A stretch of 64,000 nt of DNA from Gammaproteobacteria bacterium (GTDB lineage Bacteria; Pseudomonadota; Gammaproteobacteria; Pseudomonadales; Pseudomonadaceae): positions 1 through 64,000 of the forward strand of contig JAAYFD010000017.1 in the NCBI GenBank assembly GCA_012728415.1. The letters run 5' to 3'. Numbering within the stretch: position 1 is the first letter of the stretch; every line of letters starts with the position of its first letter. Below are positions 46,474-58,541 of the stretch, piece after piece. The position numbers and the translations under genes are program-made. The notes under the pieces are model-generated. The model was not told the origin of the DNA. It saw only the letters and a list, made by a program, of their open reading frames with translations, and did no database searches.

Positions 46474-47632
46474 CCATATACTCCAGACTGCCTTGTTTGA
46501 CCAGTTCACACAGGAGGGTGACAGCCTCGTCACGATCCAGCCAAGAATGTAGATTATCCATAGTCAGAAAGTCCTGACTACAAAGGAGCTGAACAAATCC
46601 GACTAAATGCTCAGGGAACGGACGGCTCTTGCCACAAGAGAATAACAGGACAGCTTGCTCTCCATCCAGCTGCAGGTAACTCCAGGCCAGGCGGGCTGCC
46701 GGGTTACGAGCCAGTACGCCGCCGCCCCGGAGAAAGTCGAGCAGGCTGTCAGTATCGGTTTCATGACCCTGAAGAAACTCAGGGTACTTGGGCTCGGTCA
46801 TGTGCTGGCCGAACCAGCTTAGCAGCAGATTGTCGTCATCCAGTTGCTGGCGAACCAGATTGCGCAGGCGCTGGATGTCTTCCAGGCGGATTTCGGCCGG
46901 GTCCTGTACGGGCGACAGGTCGGCATCGGCATAACGGTCTTCGTCGGACAGGAAGCGGGCGACAAAATCGGTGTAATGGGTGATGATCTCGGCGCTGGAT
47001 GGTGCGCGAAAGCCGATCGACCAGGTCATGCAGTTGTCCAGCGCGGTACCCCAGTGGGCCAGGCGCGGCGGCAGGTAGAGCATGTCGCCCGGTTCCAGCA
47101 CCCAGCTGTTGGTGGTTTCGAAACTGTCGAGAATGCGCAGGTCGGGGTGGGGCAGCAGCGGGCTGTCACTGTCGCATAGCTGACCGGTTTTCCACTCGCG
47201 GCGGCCTTCGGCCTGCAGCAGAAAGACATCGTAGTTGTCAAAGTGCGGGCCGACCCCGCCACCGGGGGCAGCATAGCTGATCATCAGGTCATCAATGCGC
47301 CAGCGTGGCAGAAACTCAAAGTCTTTCAGGTAGTCGGCCACCTCTGGCACAAACTGGTCCACCGCCTGTACCAGCAGTGTCCAGTGGCTTTCCGGCAGTT
47401 CGGCGTAGGTTTGCTCGGTAAAAGGACCGTGGCGCAGCTCCCATGGCTCCTCGCCGTGCTCCAGAATGATGCGCGACTCGACTTCGCTTTCCAGCGACAA
47501 CCCGGCCAGCTCGTCACCGTCAATCGGGCTGACAAAATCCGGAATGGCCTGACGGATTAACAGTGGTTTTTTTTGCCAATAGTCACGCAGAAATTCTTCA
47601 GCGGTGATATTGCCAAGGATGGGAATGTTCAT
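46466..47632 (-). CDS. roxA: Ribosomal protein uL16 arginine hydroxylase (RoxA/YcfD)
   Basis: Fe(II)/2-oxoglutarate JmjC-type oxygenase of 388 residues that hydroxylates an arginine of ribosomal protein L16 in E. coli. The iron ligands appear as HFD in GVGPHFDNYDVF and the distal histidine in LPPRLAHWGTA. A dimerisation region and a winged-helix C-terminal part follow. The ATG at 47632 begins the conserved MNIPILGNITAEEFLRDYW; earlier starts add unrelated sequence. It is kept between purB and the GNAT gene. Confidence 0.92.
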   Translation of the reverse strand: MNIPILGNITAEEFLRDYWQKKPLLIRQAIPDFVSPIDGDELAGLSLESEVESRIILEHGEEPWELRHGPFTEQTYAELPESHWTLLVQAVDQFVPEVADYLKDFEFLPRWRIDDLMISYAAPGGGVGPHFDNYDVFLLQAEGRREWKTGQLCDSDSPLLPHPDLRILDSFETTNSWVLEPGDMLYLPPRLAHWGTALDNCMTWSIGFRAPSSAEIITHYTDFVARFLSDEDRYADADLSPVQDPAEIRLEDIQRLRNLVRQQLDDDNLLLSWFGQHMTEPKYPEFLQGHETDTDSLLDFLRGGGVLARNPAARLAWSYLQLDGEQAVLLFSCGKSRPFPEHLVGFVQLLCSQDFLTMDNLHSWLDRDEAVTLLCELVKQGSLEYMDE

Positions 47633-47672
47633 AGTGATTCTGGATTCGTATGGTTGTCTTGAGTCGGTGTAT

Positions 47673-47780
47673 TTGCCTGTGTGGTACATCTTCCGCAAAG
47701 TCGCTACAAGTACTTCTCTGTAGGCTCCATGCCGCCATCCATGGCGGCAAAGCTTTGCTGTATATGCACCACACAGGCAA
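47673..47780. repeat. 108-bp inverted-repeat element upstream of roxA
   Basis: TTGCCTGTGTGGT (47673-47685) and ACCACACAGGCAA (47768-47780) are perfect 13-base inverted ends 82 bases apart. In the interior lies a perfect palindrome GCCGCCAT-CC-ATGGCGGC (47731-47748). The whole would fold as a long hairpin or cruciform and resembles a small MITE-like or BIME-like unit. No target duplication is evident. It lies 40 bases upstream of the roxA start and so may enter its leader. Confidence 0.6.
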
Positions 47781-47899
47781 GCCGGGTATCTGTGTGTGCG
47801 CAAGCACTTAAAACAGTGTTGCTTGTTAGGTAGCGATTTGTGATCAAGATTTACTGATCATGTCTTAATGCTATCAGGCATGACGGATGAGGTTGTACC

Positions 47900-48060
47900 G
47901 CATGCACAGCGACAGCAGCCCGGCAAAGCCGGGTCACTCCCTCCCCGACAACGCAGATGTATCCGGGCCGGGTGGTGTCTGTGCCAGGCATCAGCACTCG
48001 TGACGAAGCTTGCTTCGGCGCGGGTGCGTAGCTGCAGCACAGACGCCGCCCGGCCCTAAG
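47900..48060 (-). repeat. Structured intergenic repeat, copy D (inverted)
   Basis: Fourth, more divergent copy, in reverse orientation between purB and roxA. On the minus strand its outer helix pairs 48056-48037 with 47984-47965, 18 of 20 positions, the two exceptions being C-A. Its 3' hairpin is CCCGGC/GCCGGG (47933-47919) with a 3-base loop, followed by CTGCTGTCGC. The linker reads ATCTGCGTTGTCGGGGAGGG, close to the other copies. An extra perfect hairpin, CGAAGC/GCTTCG, sits in its centre. No terminal inverted repeats are visible. Confidence 0.65.
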
Positions 48061-48077
48061 CACCAGGCAAGAAAAAA

Positions 48078-51029
<2,952 letters not shown>

Positions 51030-51030
<1 letters not shown>

Positions 51031-51569
51031 TATTGGGCCTCCTGATAGCGGAGGCTTTCCGGCAATAATTGTTCCTGATTGCGTAGCACCAGAATGCCGC
51101 GCAGCAGCATGGCCAGAGCCTGCAGGCCGACCACAGCAGCAAACAGCAGGATAAAGCTTTTCAGCACAAACAGGCCGGGCATGCCGCCGTAGTTGGCCGA
51201 GCCTTCATAAAAACGCCATGAACGCTGCACAAAAGGCAGGCTGTACTGCACCAGAATCCAGATAAACGGGCCAATAAAAAACAGGCTGCCAAGAATATCC
51301 ACCCAGGCCTTGAAGCGCAGGCTGGCGGGCCGGTAAAAAATATCCACCCGTACATGACCGTTTTGCAGCAGCGTATAACCGGCGACCCCCATGAACATCG
51401 CGCCGTTCATCCATACGTAGAGGTCTTGCATCCAGACAAAGCCGCTGGTGAACACATAACGCATAATCACCACGGTAAAACAGACCAGCACCATGGCCAG
51501 CGACAGCCAGGCAAACAGGCGGCCAAGCAGGGTATTGGCAGAACTGATCAGGCGGACAAGAAAAACCAT
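51030..51569 (-). CDS. dctQ: TRAP transporter small permease (DctQ type)
   Basis: Small membrane subunit (179 residues) with four hydrophobic segments (about 15-38, 50-72, 88-110, 135-160) and the family pattern FVWMQDLYVWMNGAMFMGVAGYTL. Partner of DctM, which follows directly. Upstream (51570-51771) I find no DctP gene or fragment, so the solute-binding protein must be encoded elsewhere or be lost. Confidence 0.87.
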
Positions 51570-51771
51570 GGATAGTCACCTTGGGGCAGGTTGGCGGCGA
51601 ATCGGGAACAATACCCGAACCGGCCGCCCGGGTCATCTGCAGCGACTGTTTTTGGTTTCCGGTTTTCAGAGCGGCCTTCCAGCTGGCAGCAAAATGATGA
51701 GCTTGGTGGCCCGACTGGGAAGCAGCTGCATTGAGTGCTTCCGGGGTGTTTCGTGTGACGTGGGCACGGCT

Positions 51772-52761
51772 TTAAACCTGGCTGGTATTTTCCAGATTCA
51801 GGGTTTCGATGGTGGCATGAATGAGGCGAATTTCTTTTAGCAGATCTTCGACCCGTGTGAACTGAACGACATTCTCAAACAGGCTGCCGCCTTCAAACCG
51901 GTTTTGCGTGGTGCGGATGGCTATCAGCAAATTGCCTCCGATAAATCCGGCATAGAGATTCGACCCCTTGCCGCGTCGGGTGTCGCCCAGCAGCTCGTCG
52001 AGCTCAAGAAGACGCTCCATGAAGCCAGGCGTGAGCAGATAACGAGCTTCAATCTGATCGGTAGAGTACACGGTGAACAGTTCGTTGAACCTGGGATCTT
52101 CCAGGAAAACAGGCTCGCCCCGCTGGCTGGGCTCGATTTGCTCAAGGCTGAGCAGGGAGCTTATGCGCCCGGTTTTGGCGAGTATTCGCGTATGGCCAGT
52201 GAATGACTTATTGAAGCTGAACTGAAGCAAGATGCCCTGAAACAGCGTGTGTGTTCTGGTGGTGCCCTGGTTCTGGTCTTTGATCCGGGTTGTGCTGAGC
52301 CTGGTTTCGCACAGGCTGAACTTTACCCCGTCGTGGCAGCCGGTGATTTTGTCTTCCAGTCTGGCCCGCTGATAGTTGGCCGGCAGAATTCCTGCGCGGA
52401 CAAACGAGTCAAGCGGGTAGTGATCGGGCTTGGCTGTGTGGGTCATGCCCAGGTAGGTGCATACATTGGTCACCAGGCTTTGCTTCAACTGATTGCGCAA
52501 ACGTTGAAGCAGCAGGCCTCCTGTTGCGGCGCCGGCAATAAAGCCTCCTTTGGCTGCCAGTTCCAGCCAGCCCTGTAATTCATCCAGGAACAGTATGGGT
52601 AGCAGGGCCAGGCCGGCTACAGCAAAAGCCAGGTAAACCCAGCCGAGGGTGCGGACCCGTTGTTGTTCGGTTTTTTCCAGGTCGGGCTTCAGTGTGGTTG
52701 TGTACCACTCCTGCAGGGCTTGATCGCTTGTCCGCTGCTGCAAGCTGATTTTGGTGCTCAT
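51772..52761 (-). CDS. DUF3137 domain membrane protein
   Basis: A 329-residue protein with an N-terminal helical part, two hydrophobic segments near residues 43-85 (VYLAFAVAGLALLPILFL and GGFIAGAATGG), and a cytosolic DUF3137 domain. DUF3137 genes are often paired with lemA, as here. The start is uncertain: ATG 52761 is used, with ATG 52788 possible, and neither has a strong ribosome-binding site. Function is unknown. Confidence 0.78.
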   Translation of the reverse strand: MSTKISLQQRTSDQALQEWYTTTLKPDLEKTEQQRVRTLGWVYLAFAVAGLALLPILFLDELQGWLELAAKGGFIAGAATGGLLLQRLRNQLKQSLVTNVCTYLGMTHTAKPDHYPLDSFVRAGILPANYQRARLEDKITGCHDGVKFSLCETRLSTTRIKDQNQGTTRTHTLFQGILLQFSFNKSFTGHTRILAKTGRISSLLSLEQIEPSQRGEPVFLEDPRFNELFTVYSTDQIEARYLLTPGFMERLLELDELLGDTRRGKGSNLYAGFIGGNLLIAIRTTQNRFEGGSLFENVVQFTRVEDLLKEIRLIHATIETLNLENTSQV

Positions 52762-52867
52762 CTTACTATCCGGAAGGTCAATGGCCATGAGTTGTTTGCT
52801 ATGAGCCTGCTCGCCGGGCGCCGCTGTGTGAGCCGGCAATGAGCAGGCAGTCTTGGTTTGGCTTCGC

Positions 52868-53449
52868 TTATGGGGCAAGAAAGTCGTCTACATGCACTGG
52901 CTTGCGCATCTCGGCGCTTTCCAGTTCAAACAGGGGCATCTGCCGGATGCGCAGGATTTTGGCTACCAGTGAGCCGGGAAATATTTGCACACGATTGTTC
53001 AACCTGGTGACTGCGGTATTGTAAAAACGTCGGGCCGCGGCGATGTGACCTTCGACTGAGTTGAACGTTTGCTGGGCTTGCACAAAGGTGGCGCTGGATT
53101 GCAGCTCCGGATAGTTTTCTGCTACGGCAAATATTCTTTGCATGCCATTTTGCAGGGCTGCTTCGTTGTGCAGGTGTTGCTGGACTGCATCAGGGTCTGT
53201 GGGTGTGTAAGACTTTTGCACTTCGGTGCGCAGCTGTGTAACTTCGGTTAGCAGGCTTTTTTCATGGGTTATGAAGCGTTGGGCCAGTTGCAGGATGGGC
53301 GGGAGCAGGTCGTGGCGCTGGCGCAGCTGTACATCAATGGACGAGAGCGCCTCAAGAGCATGGTTGCGGTACCGGATCAGGCTGGCGTAGATGCGATAAA
53401 ACAGGATCAGGACAAGAATCAGTAAGGCGATGGCAATCCAGGCGGTCAT
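52868..53449 (-). CDS. lemA: LemA family protein
   Basis: A 193-residue protein with one N-terminal membrane helix (about residues 4-22) and a long helical bundle. The family signature RYRNHALEALSSIDVQLRQR is followed by HDLLPPIL and, later, FPGSLVAKI. LemA proteins have no settled biochemical role. Despite the shared name it is not the GacS sensor kinase once called LemA. GAGGA precedes the start. Confidence 0.9.
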   Translation of the reverse strand: MTAWIAIALLILVLILFYRIYASLIRYRNHALEALSSIDVQLRQRHDLLPPILQLAQRFITHEKSLLTEVTQLRTEVQKSYTPTDPDAVQQHLHNEAALQNGMQRIFAVAENYPELQSSATFVQAQQTFNSVEGHIAAARRFYNTAVTRLNNRVQIFPGSLVAKILRIRQMPLFELESAEMRKPVHVDDFLAP

Positions 53450-53671
53450 AACTAAGAATCCTCATATAGCGCTGTAACACAAAAGTTTTAGCATTTTACA
53501 GATGCCCTTGCGCCCCCTCTTTGAATGGGGCGTAGCGGCAGGCAGCCCTGTCTGGTTTGGGGTCTTGCCGGGCGAACAAGACCTAGAGGTCGGCTCGGAG
53601 TCCGGTTTTGGTGTAAAGGCTATTTTTATGGCTATACTTGGCGCTTATTTTTATTGAACTGGAGTACCCTG

Positions 53672-54763
53672 ATGTCGGGCAACACCTTTGGCAAGCTGTT
53701 TACAGTAACCACCGCCGGCGAAAGCCATGGTCCTGGCCTGCTGGCCATTGTTGATGGCTGCCCTCCCGGCCTGCCCTTGAGTGCTGAAGACCTGCAGCAG
53801 GATCTGGACCGTCGCAAGCCTGGTACCAGCCGTCACACCACGCAGCGCAAAGAAGCGGATGAGGTGGAAATTCTTTCCGGCGTTTTTGAAGGTGTCACCA
53901 CGGGCTGCCCGATTGGCCTGCTGATCCGCAATACCGACCAGCGTTCCAAAGACTATTCCGCAATCAAGGATTTGTTCCGTCCGGCCCACGCCGACTACGG
54001 TTATCACCACAAGTATGGTTTGCGTGATTATCGCGGTGGCGGGCGCAGCTCGGCGCGGGAAACCGCCATGCGTGTGGCAGCTGGCGCGATTGCCAAAAAA
54101 TGGTTGGCCACGCAGGGCATTGTCATTCGCGGCTATATGAGCCAGCTGGGGCCGATTGAGATTGCGTTTGAGAGCTGGGATGAAGTGGGTAACAACGCCT
54201 TTTTCAGCCCTAATGCCGGCAAGGTGCCAGAGCTGGAAGCCTATATGGACCAGTTGCGCCGCGACCAGGACTCGGTCGGGGCGAAAATCACCGTGGTGGC
54301 CGAAGGTGTGTTGCCCGGTCTTGGCGAGCCGATTTTTGACCGTCTGGATGCAGAATTAGCCCATGCATTAATGAGCATCAATGCGGTCAAGGGCGTGGAA
54401 ATTGGTGATGGTTTTGCCTCTGTGGCCCAGCGCGGCACCGAACACCGCGACGAGATGACACCGGAAGGGTTTTTGAGCAATCACGCTGGCGGCATTTTGG
54501 GCGGTATTTCTTCTGGCCAGCCGATTGTGGCGCATATTGCGCTTAAGCCGACTTCCAGTATTACCGTGCCGGGTCGCACCATTACTGTGGATGGCGAGCC
54601 GGTGGAGATGATCACCAAGGGTCGCCACGATCCCTGTGTTGGTATTCGCGCCACGCCGATTGCCGAGGCGATGATGGCGCTGGTGCTGATGGATCATTTT
54701 CTGCGACATAGAGCGCAGAATGCGGATGTAAGGGTTAGTACGCCGGTGTTGTCTCAACTATAA
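53672..54763 (+). CDS. aroC: Chorismate synthase
   Basis: Last step of the shikimate pathway (363 residues), using reduced FMN to make chorismate. Signatures are [11 protein letters not shown] at the start, [20 protein letters not shown] and [14 protein letters not shown], and the C-terminal [12 protein letters not shown]. The ATG at 53672, after GGAGT, matches the family. An MFS gene and mtnD follow as in Pseudomonas, but repeat copy C is inserted in between. Confidence 0.98.
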   Translation: MSGNTFGKLFTVTTAGESHGPGLLAIVDGCPPGLPLSAEDLQQDLDRRKPGTSRHTTQRKEADEVEILSGVFEGVTTGCPIGLLIRNTDQRSKDYSAIKDLFRPAHADYGYHHKYGLRDYRGGGRSSARETAMRVAAGAIAKKWLATQGIVIRGYMSQLGPIEIAFESWDEVGNNAFFSPNAGKVPELEAYMDQLRRDQDSVGAKITVVAEGVLPGLGEPIFDRLDAELAHALMSINAVKGVEIGDGFASVAQRGTEHRDEMTPEGFLSNHAGGILGGISSGQPIVAHIALKPTSSITVPGRTITVDGEPVEMITKGRHDPCVGIRATPIAEAMMALVLMDHFLRHRAQNADVRVSTPVLSQL

Positions 54764-54770
54764 GTTTTGG

Positions 54771-54942
54771 TTTTGCACGGTGGCGGCTGGATCGGGCAAG
54801 ACCTTCATCCGGCTGCGCTGGTGCGTGTCAGCAGGCTGCCACACACCGCTAAGGCCGGATTACGGTCCTGCCCGACCCGAATCTGCCTTGTGCGGGGTGG
54901 GAGGGATTGGCCCGCCTTTGGCAGGCTGCTGTCGCGGTGGCT
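54771..54942 (+). repeat. Structured intergenic repeat, copy C
   Basis: Third copy of the family. Outer helix TCGGGCAAGACC (54792-54803) with GGTCCTGCCCGA (54864-54875), 11 of 12 pairs; inner helix ATCCGGC (54807-54813) with GCCGGAT (54854-54860); 3' hairpin GCCCGCC (54910-54916) with GGCAGGC (54920-54926), 6 of 7 pairs. The arms differ in sequence from copies A, B and D while pairing is kept. The linker CGAATCTGCCTTGTG is identical to copy A, and CTGCTGTCGC follows the hairpin. Confidence 0.75.
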
Positions 54943-54986
54943 AGTTTGTGTTTTTGTGTGAAGGAGCTGGCTGCCGAAGTTTTTAA

Positions 54987-55029
54987 ACGGTGGCGGCTGG
55001 ATCGGGCAAGACCTTATTTTGCACGGCGG
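54987..55029 (+). repeat. Truncated repeat copy (5' end only)
   Basis: The first 29 bases of copy C (54777-54805) recur exactly at 54987-55015, 210 bases further on, then break off. A further scrap of the terminal motif (TTTTGCACGGCGG) follows at 55017-55029. This suggests a tandem arrangement that lost its second unit, or staggered integration. It ends about 30 bases before the MFS start. Confidence 0.7.
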
Positions 55030-55060
55030 TTAATGTTTCATGTAAATGTCGAGAGGCATC

Positions 55061-56200
55061 ATGCCCTATTGGCGCTTGTCCAATTTTTATTTCTTTTACT
55101 TCGCCTTGCTGGGTGCGGTGGCGCCCTTTATGCCGTTGTATCTGGAGTATCTGGGTTTTACCCCGGCACGTATTGGCGAGTTGCTGGCGTTGCCGATGTT
55201 GATGCGTTGCCTTGCGCCGAATTTGTGGGGCTGGCTGGGTGACAGAACGGGGCAGCGGTTATTGATTGTGCGCTGGGGCGCGCTGCTGACGCTGCTGGGC
55301 TTTGCGCTGATTTTCATTCGCCAGGATTATCTCTGGCTGGTGCTGGTCATGCTGTTGCATGCTTTCTTCTGGCATGCCATCTTGCCGCAGTTCGAGGTGC
55401 TGACCTTCGGGCACCTGAAACAGCAGCCCGAGCGTTACAGCAGAGTCCGGCTTTGGGGCTCGGTGGGCTTTATTGTTACCGTGGTGTTGATGGGTCAGGT
55501 GTTTGACCGTGACGGGCTTGGCAGTTACCCGATACTGGTATGCCTGATCATGCTGGGCATTTTGGCCAGCAGCCTGTGGGTGCCGGCAGCCGCAGAAAAA
55601 ACTGCCAGCCACAAAGAGGCAGGCCCGGTCCAGGGTATCCGGGCCATAGTGCGGCGCAGGCCGGTGTGGGTGTTTTATCTGGGTGTGATGCTGATGCAGG
55701 TATCACATGGGCCTTATTACAGTTTTTTGTCGATTTATCTGGGGGAGCTGGGCTACAGCCGTACCCTGACCGGCTGGCTCTGGTCGTTGGGGGTGCTGGC
55801 AGAAATCGTTCTGTTTCTGTTGATGCCGCGTATCCTGACGCGCTTTAGCGTGCGGCAGGTGTTGCTGGCCAGCTTTGTGCTGGCGGCGCTGCGCTGGCTG
55901 ATGCTGGGGCATCTTGCTGACAGTATCGGCTGGCTGGTCTTGATCCAGCTGTTGCATGCGGCTACCTTTGGCAGCTTCCATACCGGCGCCATGCAGTTTG
56001 TGCAGCAGCAGTTTCCGCGCGGCCGGCAGGGTATGGGGCAGGCGTTGTATGTTTCGTTGTCCGGTGTTGGTGCCGCCATGGGAGCACTGTATGCCGGCTA
56101 CCTGTGGCAACCGGCTGGCCCGGCGCTGACCTTTGCCGTTGCCAGCGCTGCGGCGGCAGTGGCAGCCGGCATTTCATTTTTTGGCCTGAAAGGGGAGTAG
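55061..56200 (+). CDS. MFS transporter (3-phenylpropionate/HcaT-like group)
   Basis: Twelve-helix major facilitator of 379 residues, resembling the MFS_1-like group with HcaT and the nucleoside-type permeases. A PFMPLYLEYLGFTPARIGELLAL stretch follows helix one, and RLWGSVGFIV lies near residue 130. The start is set at ATG 55061, preceded by GAGAGG; the ATG at 55046 has no ribosome-binding site. In Pseudomonas this gene follows aroC and precedes mtnD, so a link to methionine salvage has been possible, but substrate is unknown. Confidence 0.82.
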   Translation: MPYWRLSNFYFFYFALLGAVAPFMPLYLEYLGFTPARIGELLALPMLMRCLAPNLWGWLGDRTGQRLLIVRWGALLTLLGFALIFIRQDYLWLVLVMLLHAFFWHAILPQFEVLTFGHLKQQPERYSRVRLWGSVGFIVTVVLMGQVFDRDGLGSYPILVCLIMLGILASSLWVPAAAEKTASHKEAGPVQGIRAIVRRRPVWVFYLGVMLMQVSHGPYYSFLSIYLGELGYSRTLTGWLWSLGVLAEIVLFLLMPRILTRFSVRQVLLASFVLAALRWLMLGHLADSIGWLVLIQLLHAATFGSFHTGAMQFVQQQFPRGRQGMGQALYVSLSGVGAAMGALYAGYLWQPAGPALTFAVASAAAAVAAGISFFGLKGE

Positions 56201-56201
56201 C

Positions 56202-56753
56202 ATGAGTCATCTGTGCGTATTTCATGAGAGCAACACCCGGCAGCCGGTCAAGCTGCTGAACCATCAAGAGGACATTGCTGTAGAGCTGTCCGGGATCGGT
56301 GTGAGCTTTGCGCGGCAGGAACTGGCTGCACCGGTTACCACCCAGACCAGCAGTGACGAGGTGCTGGCCGCCTACCGTGCCGAAATAGAGCGCTTGTACG
56401 GACAGCAGGGCTACACCTTGGCTGATGTCATCAGACTGGATGAAAGCCAACCGGAAAAAGAACGCAACAGTCAGCGGGCAGCCTGTCTTGTCGAGCGCAC
56501 AGGGGGCAGGGAGGCGCTTTTGTTTGTTGCCGGACGCGGGCTTTGCTGTCTGCATGTGGGCGATGAGGTTTATGCCGTGATGTGTGAAAAAGGCGACCTG
56601 CTTAGCATTCCGGCCGGCATGAAACGCTGGTTTGACGCGGGCGAGCACCCGCGGGTGGTAGCGATACGCTTGCTGGCCAGTGAGGATGACAGAACTGGTC
56701 AGCCGACAGGTGATGACCCTGTCAGCCAGTATCCGGATTTTGATGATTACTGA
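56202..56753 (+). CDS. Acireductone dioxygenase homologue lacking metal ligands
   Basis: A 183-residue cupin aligned without gaps to MtnD/ARD over its core (LHVGDEVYAVMCEKGDLLSIPAG...WFDAG). Klebsiella ARD binds its metal through H96, H98, E102 and H140. The equivalent residues here, all offset by two, are E98, T100, E104 and R142, so all three histidines are replaced and only the glutamate remains. The frame is intact and follows the MFS gene after one base, in the place of Pseudomonas mtnD. The neighbours mtnB and mtnC that I recall there are absent. It cannot be expected to carry out the methionine-salvage oxidation; a pseudoenzyme role or early decay are the options. Confidence 0.85.
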   Translation: MSHLCVFHESNTRQPVKLLNHQEDIAVELSGIGVSFARQELAAPVTTQTSSDEVLAAYRAEIERLYGQQGYTLADVIRLDESQPEKERNSQRAACLVERTGGREALLFVAGRGLCCLHVGDEVYAVMCEKGDLLSIPAGMKRWFDAGEHPRVVAIRLLASEDDRTGQPTGDDPVSQYPDFDDY

Positions 56754-56811
56754 GGACAAAGGGGCAGGCAGGTTTGGCTGCAACCGGCTGTATCTGTCCC
56801 CCAGGCCTGCT

Positions 56812-57306
56812 TTATTGCTCCAGCCGGCTGGCAATTTCGTCCGCCAGCGGCTTGCGCAGGCCAAACATGAAGCCCAGCTCGGCCACGACAAACAGCGGTC
56901 CGATGGCCAGCCCCATGATGTCGTCCAGAAAGGCCGGCTTGCGCCCTTCGTAGTGGTGACCAATAAACTGGATAATCCAGCCAAGTACAAACAGCACCAA
57001 CCCCCAGCCCAGCCAGCCGGCAGTAGACAGCTGGGCCAGAAGGGCGGCAAACCAAAGAAAGATTGTTAACTTGAGCGCCATTACCACTCCGTAGCGCAGG
57101 TCAAGCAGCAGGTAGTAGACAGCCGCCAGCACGCCGGCCAGCAGGGCAGGAGACAGCCACAGGCCGCCACTTTGCATGCCCGGTCGTGACAGCAAGGTGG
57201 CAACTGCCAGTACTATCATGGGGATGCCGATGAAGTGTGTCAGGATATTGCGCCGGTCCTGGTGGTAGGCGGCATAGAGTGTCAGTTGCTGCTCGAGGGT
57301 TTTCAT
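56812..57306 (-). CDS. Mpo1-like (DUF962) membrane protein
   Basis: A 164-residue protein with four hydrophobic segments. The DUF962 histidines are seen in LYAAYHQDRRNILTHFIGIP near the start and in QFIGHHYEGRKPAFLDD near residue 120. Yeast Mpo1 is an Fe(II) dioxygenase acting on 2-hydroxy fatty acids; bacterial homologues are less studied. The ATG at 57306 gives the conserved MKTLEQQLTLYAAYH. Confidence 0.88.
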   Translation of the reverse strand: MKTLEQQLTLYAAYHQDRRNILTHFIGIPMIVLAVATLLSRPGMQSGGLWLSPALLAGVLAAVYYLLLDLRYGVVMALKLTIFLWFAALLAQLSTAGWLGWGLVLFVLGWIIQFIGHHYEGRKPAFLDDIMGLAIGPLFVVAELGFMFGLRKPLADEIASRLEQ

Positions 57307-57527
57307 TATTGTTGTCCTTCCGGGTACCCGGGTTGAGTGCTTGCCCGATTCAAACAGCGACCTGCTGGTCATGCAAGCTATACAGAGGGTGTACATGATA
57401 AAGGGGCAGTTATAGTGACTGCAGTCATGATGTAACGACCTTTTTGCCCTATACCCGAGCTGCGCACTTGGTCTTTATTTTTTGCGTGAAATTGCGTACA
57501 CTGCAGTCATTCTTGCGAGGAGCAAAC

Positions 57528-58112
57528 ATGAGCGTTATTACGATTACTGAAGCAGCACAAACATACCTTGCCGACCTGTTGAGCAAACAGAACACCCCAG
57601 GCATCGGTGTGCGCATTTTTATTACCCAGCCCGGTACGCCCAACGCAGAAACCTGCCTGGCTTACTGCAAACCTGACGACCAGAACCCGGAAGATGAAGT
57701 GATCGGTTTTGCCGAGTTTACCGCCTGGGTTGACCGCCCCAGCATTCCATTTCTGGAAGATGCCGTGGTGGACTTTTCCACTGACCGCTTGGGTGGCCAG
57801 TTAACCATCAAGGCTCCCAATGCCAAGTTGCCGATGGTGACAGATGACAGTCCGCTGGAGGACAAGGTCAATTATTACATTCAGACCGAAATCAACCCGG
57901 GTCTTGCCAGTCATGGTGGACAGGTCAGCCTGGTGGATATAGATAATGGTATTGCGATTTTGCGCTTTGGGGGCGGTTGCCAAGGCTGTGGTCAGGCTGA
58001 TTTGACCCTGAAACAGGGCATTGAGCGTACCCTGTGCGAGCGGATTCCGGAAATTACTGGTGTGCGGGATGTCACGGATCACAGCTTTCGTGATAATGCC
58101 TACTATCGATAA
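57528..58112 (+). CDS. nfuA: Fe-S biogenesis protein NfuA
   Basis: Carrier that delivers [4Fe-4S] clusters to apo-proteins (194 residues). The N-terminal A-type-like domain (1-100) lacks the usual cysteines, and the C-terminal Nfu domain has the CxxC cluster site in [15 protein letters not shown]. The ATG at 57528 has GAGGAG upstream. It is followed by ihfB. Confidence 0.96.
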   Translation: MSVITITEAAQTYLADLLSKQNTPGIGVRIFITQPGTPNAETCLAYCKPDDQNPEDEVIGFAEFTAWVDRPSIPFLEDAVVDFSTDRLGGQLTIKAPNAKLPMVTDDSPLEDKVNYYIQTEINPGLASHGGQVSLVDIDNGIAILRFGGGCQGCGQADLTLKQGIERTLCERIPEITGVRDVTDHSFRDNAYYR

Positions 58113-58210
58113 GTGGTCTTTTCCTTTTATAAATAAGTGTTTACCTTGAGCGCAAACTGTGCAAGGATTTGCGGGTCGATGTGCAATCACCCGGGTACAA
58201 GGGGCATTTA

Positions 58211-58495
58211 ATGACAAAATCAGAACTCGTCGAGCGTATGGCCAGTCACTATGATCAGCTGCCGGTACGTGATATAGAACTTGCGGTGAAAACCTTGCTG
58301 GAGCAGATGACTCAAACCCTCGCAGAAGGCGGACGTATTGAAGTCAGAGGCTTTGGCAGCTTCACGCTGAGCTACCGTGCGCCACGTGTAGGGCGTAATC
58401 CGAAAACAGGTGAGCCGGTCCAGCTGGATGCCAAATATGTTCCGCATTTCAAACCCGGCAAAGAACTGCGTGACAGGGTCAATGGCGAGGCCTGA
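58211..58495 (+). CDS. ihfB: Integration host factor beta subunit
   Basis: DNA-bending protein of 94 residues that pairs with IhfA. The start [11 protein letters not shown], the [10 protein letters not shown] strand and the arm motif [10 protein letters not shown] are typical. In Pseudomonas and E. coli rpsA stands directly upstream; here nfuA does, and no rpsA is present in the window. LapA follows as usual. Confidence 0.96.
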   Translation: MTKSELVERMASHYDQLPVRDIELAVKTLLEQMTQTLAEGGRIEVRGFGSFTLSYRAPRVGRNPKTGEPVQLDAKYVPHFKPGKELRDRVNGEA

Positions 58496-58541
58496 CCCGG
58501 CTTAACCCGCTTTGGACAAACAGAGCTCAAGGGGATATCGA

